DNA of 64,000 nucleotides from Isoetes taiwanensis (taxonomy: Eukaryota > Streptophyta > Lycopodiopsida > Isoetales > Isoetaceae), in NCBI GenBank assembly GCA_021234155.1, contig JAJEKV010000112.1, positions 310,001 to 374,000 on the forward strand. The letters are read 5' to 3'. The position numbers and the translations under genes were made by a program. Shown here piece by piece: positions 58,096 through 64,000 of this stretch. Positions within the stretch are counted from its first letter, which is position 1. Each line of letters opens with the position of its first letter. The notes beneath the pieces were generated by a model. The model worked only from the letters and a program-made list of their open reading frames with translations, searched no databases and was not told the DNA's origin.

Positions 58096-59608
58096 ATGGC
58101 AACTTCTGCATTCAGGCGATGGTACAGCGCCACTGCTCATGTGGTTGAAGCTGACATCGACTCGATCTTCGTTGTCTTTCAAAAGGAGATCGATGTGGAT
58201 GCCACCATAAATGCTACTCCCTTCTATCAAGAGATCATGACCGAGTTCCATGTCAAGATAGGGCCCTCTCTGATAGAACTTCCCCCTTGGATAGGATATT
58301 TTACACCTAGCATGGCTCTCTGTGCAGCTCTGCAGGACATCTCAAAAATAGACAAGTACCTAGAAAATAAGGTTGCCCGCATGCCCAACTACATGACTAT
58401 AGCCATAAATAGGAGGAGATATTTCTCCTACACTGCAGCTGTAGCTATATTCTTGTCCCAAAGAGCCCAAACCCAGATAGGGGAATCCTCTGTTCAACCT
58501 CTAGAGCTTGAACCCATGGCCATAGAAGCAGGTGAAGAGGAGCAGATGCTCCTGGAGTACGAAGAGGCAGAGCAAGAGGAAGAGGCAGAGGAAGGACATT
58601 GGTATGACGTGGAAGACATCATCGACGTCGACCCCATACAGGAAAGGCAGCAAGCAGAAGAAGACCTCCCGAGCTTCGAAGAAGGATTAAGAGCAACAAG
58701 AACAGCCCCACCACTTGGGTTAGGCACCAGTCTAACCCAGGTTATCATTCAAGGAGAAGCATACCTGACACTCCATGATATCAAGAACCTTCCCGAGTGC
58801 AGGGACGGGTGTTACAGGATAGGCAAGCTCCTACACCTCCTACGCTAGCAGCTTTCATCGACCGGGAGACTCATGACTTCCCCATCAGCATCAGGGAGGC
58901 CCGCACTTACACTGGCCAGTCATCAACAGATATCGAAACCTACATCAGCATCAGACAGATGATGGCACAGCAGGAGCTACACTTAGATGAGGAATTCATA
59001 GCGCTCCAAGAGCGGATGGGCATCAGAGGAAAAACAACGAGTGCACTCCTACCCAGCACCTCGGCAGTAGCACCAGTCGGACAAGAAAGAGGCGGTATCA
59101 ACTTGACCTCTTCCAGGTCCATGTTCGATGACTACAGGGAGATGAAAGCAGTACCGGTGGACGAATACTCCGGAAGACAGGGGAGGCAGGGCACGACAGG
59201 GGAGGCAGGGCACGACAAAGCCCTCAGGTTCTATCTGCCACTGCTCACTGATGGAAGAATAGCAGTCGTACACCGCCAGTTTAGCCCAGAGGTGAAGGAG
59301 TTTTCATGCTGATTGCCCTCTCAGGATTCGGAAGACATGCTCGGATGCCTCCAAACATCGACCACGTCATCCCGGTCAAGAGGACAATAGCTTTAAGCAT
59401 CTTTGATTTTGCGGTCCCATACAGGCGACATGGCAGGTTGGCCGTCACTGCAGTCTACACATCAGATAGGAGGGTCGAAGACTTGGTGACGGCACTCCAA
59501 GGGGGCACGACCATCAACATCCTTAGAAACTTGGGGCAAACAGTTGGCACAACCCAAATGAAGAAGTTTTTGGAAGACAACCCAGCTTATAGAAGATTCC
59601 AAGAATAG
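58096..59608 (+). pseudogene. Gene X: unrecognised retrotransposon protein with acidic tract
   Basis: The ATG at 58,096 (MATSAFRRWYSATAHVVEAD) opens a 250-codon frame to 58,848. A one-base shift leads into a second open block (about 58,850-59,312, including FIDRETHDFPISIREARTY). A second shift near 59,305 leads to a third (59,306-59,608, ending NPAYRRFQE and TAG). With two indels repaired the product would be about 500 residues. Residues 1-140 look helical; an acidic tract follows at about 155-185; the last 100 are mixed alpha/beta. I recognise no domain. It is not gag-like, has no zinc knuckle and no catalytic motif. Its leader and TATA spacing match those of the H3-like gene, so the two were probably expressed alike. 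Confidence 0.6.
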
Positions 59609-59664
59609 ATTAAAATTCTTCTCTCCTTCTTATCAATTGTAAAAATATTGCACTTTATGAAGCA

Positions 59665-62600
59665 TTTTTTTTCTTTTTTTGAGAGAATGAGATGTTTTTT
59701 CCATTAATTAAAGATCAAAAAGTACATTATGAGCAACATATAGTAGATACAAAATATAGTAAATATTAGAGCCAGAATTAAAGGCAAAACCAGTCTTAAT
59801 AGTTTTAGCATATGAATGCTTTGAAAAGTAGTGTAGAAAGAAGCAGTAACACAAGTAATTGTAGTACTTCATTTCTCCTCGAAGTGATCTGATCAGATGC
59901 TCAAGCTGAATGCTGTGTAGACAAAATTGAGCCAAAATGTGAGAGAATCAGGAAAATTATGATATGAGTTGGTTTTAATGGTCAAGATAGGAAAAGTGGT
60001 CAATGAAGGCAGGCTGTAAAATGTGGTTGGTATTACTTCCCCAATCCAAAGCCTCCAGAATATCAGTGACACAAGAGGTAGCCATGATGAGCATGAGATT
60101 TCCATATGCATCTGCTTTACCCCTGTGATAATAGTAACACTCTCTGTAGAACTCGAACTGGCTATCTGTCATCTGCATATGATTGATCTCCAGAAACCAA
60201 AAAAGGATATTCATCTGGTAGGTGCTCTTACAGAACTCATATGCCCACTGAATCTCCCTGACTAGAAATTCATCAAGCTTTAGAAACAACCTGTCTGGTA
60301 TTTTTGATTTCTAGTCATAGTCAGCAAAGGCATTAACTTGTGTGTCAAGGTGATCTAAGTTTCTCTCAGCCTCGAAGCAGTCAAAGCTTGTGCCTAAGAC
60401 TCGGTTACAGAACTCCAGATACTCTAGCATCAACATCAGGAGATAAATTAGTATGTGTCTGAGAGCATTGTAAAATAAATAGTTTATATTGATAAAAAAA
60501 AGAACCAGTAGAGTTCCATCTATTATCATAGCTGTTCTCTTCATTTTGAAGCCTGTGAGCAGTTCCAGATGTTTGTAAGTCATGCATGATATTAATCCTA
60601 ATCCAACATATAGATATAGCATGTCCCCCATGGATGTATCTATTCCTGTGCTTCCATATATTCCATAAAACAGTGAAGAATAAGGTATTAACAAACTTGT
60701 CATTATTCATCAGGAGATCAATCAAGTTATTTGGCTTATTGATGAACAAAACATTTTGACACCATGTCCAACGAGTTTCGAATTTCGGACAGTTAAAAAT
60801 ATGAACCAGAGACTCAATCTTATTGCAACCAAGAGGGCAGTTATCCGGAATAGGATTAAAACCAATTTTCCATCTATTAGGGTTATAATGCTTTGCAATG
60901 CTCTCTAGATTGAATAAGCTCTTGTTGGCCAGTAACCAGATGAAGTAAGAAACTTTTGGAGGGCAGTAAGATAGCCAGGTCTTCTTGTGAACTTTATAAA
61001 CTTCCTCATCATTGAGTTTCCAATAAACTTTAGCTTTTGAAGGAGTATTTATAAATCATAGAAACTTTATAATTATATTTCCCCTTGCAAGACCAGTCAA
61101 TATGAGAGTTCAGAGTACTCAGGTTCAGGGAAAATAAGATTGCTTTGAGGTGCTTGAAAAGGCTCCTATCAGAAGAAGTTCCAGAAATTTTCCTTTTTAG
61201 AGCAGTCCATGAGATCCAACTGTTGTCTAGTCTAAGATCCCCAATAGTAGTAATTCCACACTGAGACCATTTCTTATAGATCTTAGGATGATTGATGGCA
61301 AGAGGAATACCATTTACCTTTGATAAAAAGGGGTTCCAGAAAATAGACGTGCTCCTCTGAAAAAGGTCAGGCTTATTGTGACTCAGAATTTTAGAAATTT
61401 TGTTCCAGGCTATAACCAGATTCCTTATGAGAGGAGAAATGTTCTTAGCAGGATTGATACCAAAGAAAATAGAGGAGGGTAGTTGATGACTGATAGAGGG
61501 ATGCCCTGTAATTCCACATTTATGAAACCAGTATTTAATAAAAACAGAGGCTGGGTCATCTTTATGAAAAATTGCCCTCCAAACATGTTTACCATCTAGG
61601 GCAGTTCCTTGCAGAAACAAATTTTTGCAACCTAGACCACCATGAGCTTTAGATCTTGTAATGTAATTCCAGCTGACCAAGTGATTCTTTCCCCAAATGA
61701 AATTTCTAATTATTCTCTCAAGCTGAAGATAGATATTTTTTGGAGCAAGCAAGGCAGAGGAGAAGTAGATATGAGAGCTTGCAATCACAGCATTTGCAAT
61801 GATGGATCTACCTGCAAGGGACAAGCAATTACCATATCTATTTAATTTCCTTTTGATCCGAGAAAGAATAGGGGACCAGAGACCCTTAATATTTGTGTCC
61901 AAAGATAGAGACATTCCCAACAAATTGATAGCTTGAGAGGTTTAATAGCATTTAATTCCCAAAATGGAAGGCTGATCAGTTTCCCCCATGATAGAGCATT
62001 TATCTAAGTTGAGATTGATGCCAGAAGCAGCACCAAAACAACTAATGATATTAAGATAGGTACCAATGTTTTGAAGATCATTTTTGAGAAGACTGAAGGA
62101 GTCATCAGCATATTGCAAGATATTCATAGTGGAGGTATTATCAGGGAGATTCAAGCCTTTAATATTGTCAATTTGCTGTTGGTGATTAATAACTCGAGTC
62201 ATAATTTTAGTAACAGCAATGAAGATGTAAGGAGCTAGGGGCAACCTTGCCTCACCCCTCTGGCCAAAGGAAAGAAAGCCCCTGGAGAACCATTGATAAG
62301 AACAGAGGATTGAGATCTAGAATTAAGGCCATGGATTAGCGGAATAATTTTGTTTGGGAAGCCAATTTTCCTTAGAACAAAATCAATGAAATCCCAATGT
62401 ACAGAGTCAATGGCCTTTGAGAAATCAAGTTTTAGGAGAATACAATCCTGATTAGTGTGCTTATTCTAATAGAAGCCTTCCATGGCAGCAAGATAGTTAT
62501 CTAAGATATATCTGTTTGGAAGAAATGCAGATTAGCAAGGACTAATCATATCTTGCAGATAACCCTTAATTCTATTTGCAATGATTTTAGCACAGACTTT

Positions 62601-63178
62601 GTAAGAAGTATTGGTTAAAGATATAGGTCTCCAGTCAGAAAAACTTTGTTGGGGTCATCAGTTTTGGGAATGACAAATATCAACCCTGCAGAATGGCAGG
62701 GTGTAAGTGATCCAGAAACCATGAATCATGTGCATAAAATCAAAGCTGATAATATCCCAAAAGGCAATGTAAAATTCAGGAGGAAACCCATCAGGACCTG
62801 GGCTCTTACCTTTATCAAAGGATTTGATAGTGGCAAAAACTTCTTCATAGTTTGGGAGATTGCTCAAATTATCATCCATATAGTAATTCTGAGGAAGACT
62901 GGACATATGTGGCAGAGTCAACCATTTTGAAAAATTCATTAGCCTTAGAATTAGGTTGAGAATTAGCTTGAAAGTCTTTCTGTATGGCAGAGAACAAGGC
63001 TCTATATTTCCCATTAAAAAATGAAGAAATTTCATCATAATTGTCAATAATGGAATTATTATCATTCGGGACAGAAGAAATGCTAGATTTTAGAAGCCTG
63101 CTTTTAGCAACACGAAAAAAGAATTTAGAGTTGCCATTATGTGCATTCTTTGATATATTTTGTCCCCACAACTATATC
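59665..63178 (-). mobile_element. 5'-truncated L1-type LINE nested in the retrotransposon
   Basis: On the minus strand the element runs from about 63,178 to a poly(A) tail seen as T-rich sequence at 59,665-59,680. Coding blocks in order: FDKGKSPGPDGFPPEFY (about 62,800), MPLAPYIFIAVTKIM (62,244), LQYADDSFSLLKND (about 62,120; motif C), CLSLAGRSIIANAVIASSHI (about 61,830), FIWGKNHLVSWNYI and HGGLGCKNL (about 61,640), and a zinc-finger-like tail with WKIGFNPIPDNCPLGCNKIE (about 60,870-60,820) and WNIWKHRNRYIHGG (about 60,650). The endonuclease part is absent, so the copy is truncated. Stops and shifts near 61,930, 61,030 and elsewhere inactivate it. No target duplication was found. Confidence 0.9.
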
Positions 63179-63335
63179 ATCAAATAAACCAATGCAATAA
63201 TAAATAAAAAGCTAATCATCAGAGTGCAATCTAATGTGTATGCAGCTAGAGCACCCAGGAATGTAGAACAAGATAGACAACCTCAGGAAGATCAAACACC
63301 CCCAAGGCAATTTCATCAAAGGAACCTGTTCTAAG

Positions 63336-64000
63336 AGTTCGAGGCACCAGAAGAAGAAATATCGCAGATAAGGTCGGACATCCATGAAATAAGAGCCTTG
63401 CTGGCAGGGGCGGCAGCAATGGGACCAGACTAGAATGTCCAACTATCTCAAACACCGGCCGACAGAGCAGACAAAGCAAAGAAGAGAAGCCGGAGAAGGA
63501 GATCACCTAGCACAGATTCCTCCAACTCTAGTTCCGACTCCAACTCCAAATCTGAAGAGCAGGAGAACGATCGACAGGACCGCCGGAAGGGTCCCAACCG
63601 TGATAGGGGCAGAGTGGAAGCCGACTGTCAGAAGAAAGTCAACTCGACACTGAGCAACGTATGGAAAGCCAGGAAGTTGGAACAGTTCTCAGAGGGCAAC
63701 AGGTCTGGAATGGAGGCCGAGGCTTGGTTGGATGAAATGAGGGAGTATGGGAATGCTTATAGCATGAAGGATAAGGACAAGGGCAGGGTAGCAACAACCA
63801 ACCTCAAGGGAGCAGCCAGAATTTGGTGGAAAGGCTATGCCAAAGCCCATGGGTTAAGCAGAGATAGCTGCAGATTTAAGTTCTCCAAGGCATTCAAGCA
63901 TCACTACGTGCCGAGGGAACACAAGTGCCATATGATGCAACAATTCTACAGGCTGGAGCAAGGCAATAAGACAGTCCAGAAGTACACGGAAGAGTTCACG
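63336..64000 (+). CDS. Ty3/gypsy gag, N-terminal part, cut by the window end
   Basis: One frame is open from about 63,336 to the window end except for TAG at 63,431-63,433. It encodes an N-terminal helix-rich part, a Lys/Arg/Ser-rich stretch (KAKKRSRRRRSPSTDSSNSS, about 63,470-63,530) and then a retrotransposon gag capsid domain: AEAWLDEMREYGNAYSMKD, LKGAARIWWKGYAKAHG, FKFSKAFKHHYVPREHKCHM and EQGNKTVQKYTEEFT. The W...F...Y.P spacing is typical of gypsy capsids. The start codon is uncertain: TAA lies upstream at about 63,331. It is the structural gene of the element that carries the H3-like gene. Confidence 0.8.

Larger units (their letters stand above)
54019..64000 (+). mobile_element. LTR retrotransposon carrying a histone H3-like gene (runs off the window)
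   Basis: Order on the plus strand: LTR (54,019-55,554), primer-binding site (55,559), two hairpin repeats, H3-like gene, two more hairpin repeats, unknown gene X, a nested LINE (59,665-63,178), then gypsy-type gag entering the window end. The part after gag (protease, reverse transcriptase, integrase, 3' LTR) lies outside. Extra genes between primer-binding site and gag are known for Ogre/Tat-type gypsy elements, but their products are not histones. That all parts belong to one element is inferred from order and strand. Confidence 0.65.

Noticed and set aside
1-64000. tRNA, rRNA or other structural RNA genes
   Set aside because: No cloverleaf with A and B boxes or rRNA segment was recognised by eye. 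A covariance-model scan was not possible, so small RNA genes could have been missed.

Overview
The window reads as nuclear DNA of a land plant with a large, repeat-rich genome. Three host genes are clearly plant-type and intron-rich: a complete 14-exon farnesyl diphosphate synthase gene (8,560-10,879, +), a complete 5-exon plastid-targeted uroporphyrinogen decarboxylase gene (29,520-33,335, -), and the 3' exons of the plastid SecY2 translocase gene SCY2 (-). The 3' half of a fourth gene, a transmembrane Fragile-X-F/TMEM185-like protein, lies at 49,125-50,051 (-). The rest is mostly transposable elements. The clade cannot be fixed from sequence alone; genes set in decayed LINE and Ty3/gypsy DNA would suit a fern, lycophyte or gymnosperm, but this is only an impression.

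Layout: 1-8.2 kb holds dispersed repeats and a broken L1-type LINE; 8.3-10.9 kb the FPS gene; 12.5-13.9 kb a dead pogo/Tigger-like transposase; 13.97-23.59 kb a direct tandem duplication of a 4.8-kb unit carrying the last SCY2 exons and part of an unidentified downstream gene; 28.0-28.7 kb a LINE relic; 29.5-33.3 kb UROD with fold-back DNA and a palindromic G-box upstream; 33.9-40.1 kb an apparently full-length LINE with a 14-bp target-site duplication, itself invaded by a gypsy fragment and a small element; 40.15-46.7 kb purine-rich DNA bounded by inverted repeats; 48.4-48.9 kb a MITE; 49.1-50.1 kb the TMEM185-like exons; 51.8-54.0 kb a gypsy gag relic.

The most unusual part runs from about 54.0 kb to the window end. 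It looks like a Ty3/gypsy LTR retrotransposon: LTR, initiator-Met tRNA primer-binding site, and gag at 63.3-64.0 kb. Between primer-binding site and gag it carries two extra genes. The first encodes a histone H3-like protein, with an exact ARTKQTAR tail motif at the N-terminus and an H3-type histone fold at the C-terminus, joined by a long charged linker. The second encodes an unrecognised protein with an acidic tract. Each gene has its own promoter-like module: two 59-bp near-palindromes about 200 bp apart, then a TATA box, then the start codon position 112-113 bp after the TATA box. This copy is decayed (start codon ACG, frameshifts, an in-frame TAG in the histone fold) and a 3.5-kb LINE is inserted between the second gene and gag. 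I know of no described retrotransposon that carries a histone H3 gene.

A technical observation also matters. The two 4.8-kb tandem copies differ mainly at CAG/CTG sites, with odd indels rather than C-to-T changes, so part of the apparent decay in copy 1 may be base-calling error at CHG-methylated sites, or the duplication may be an assembly artefact.
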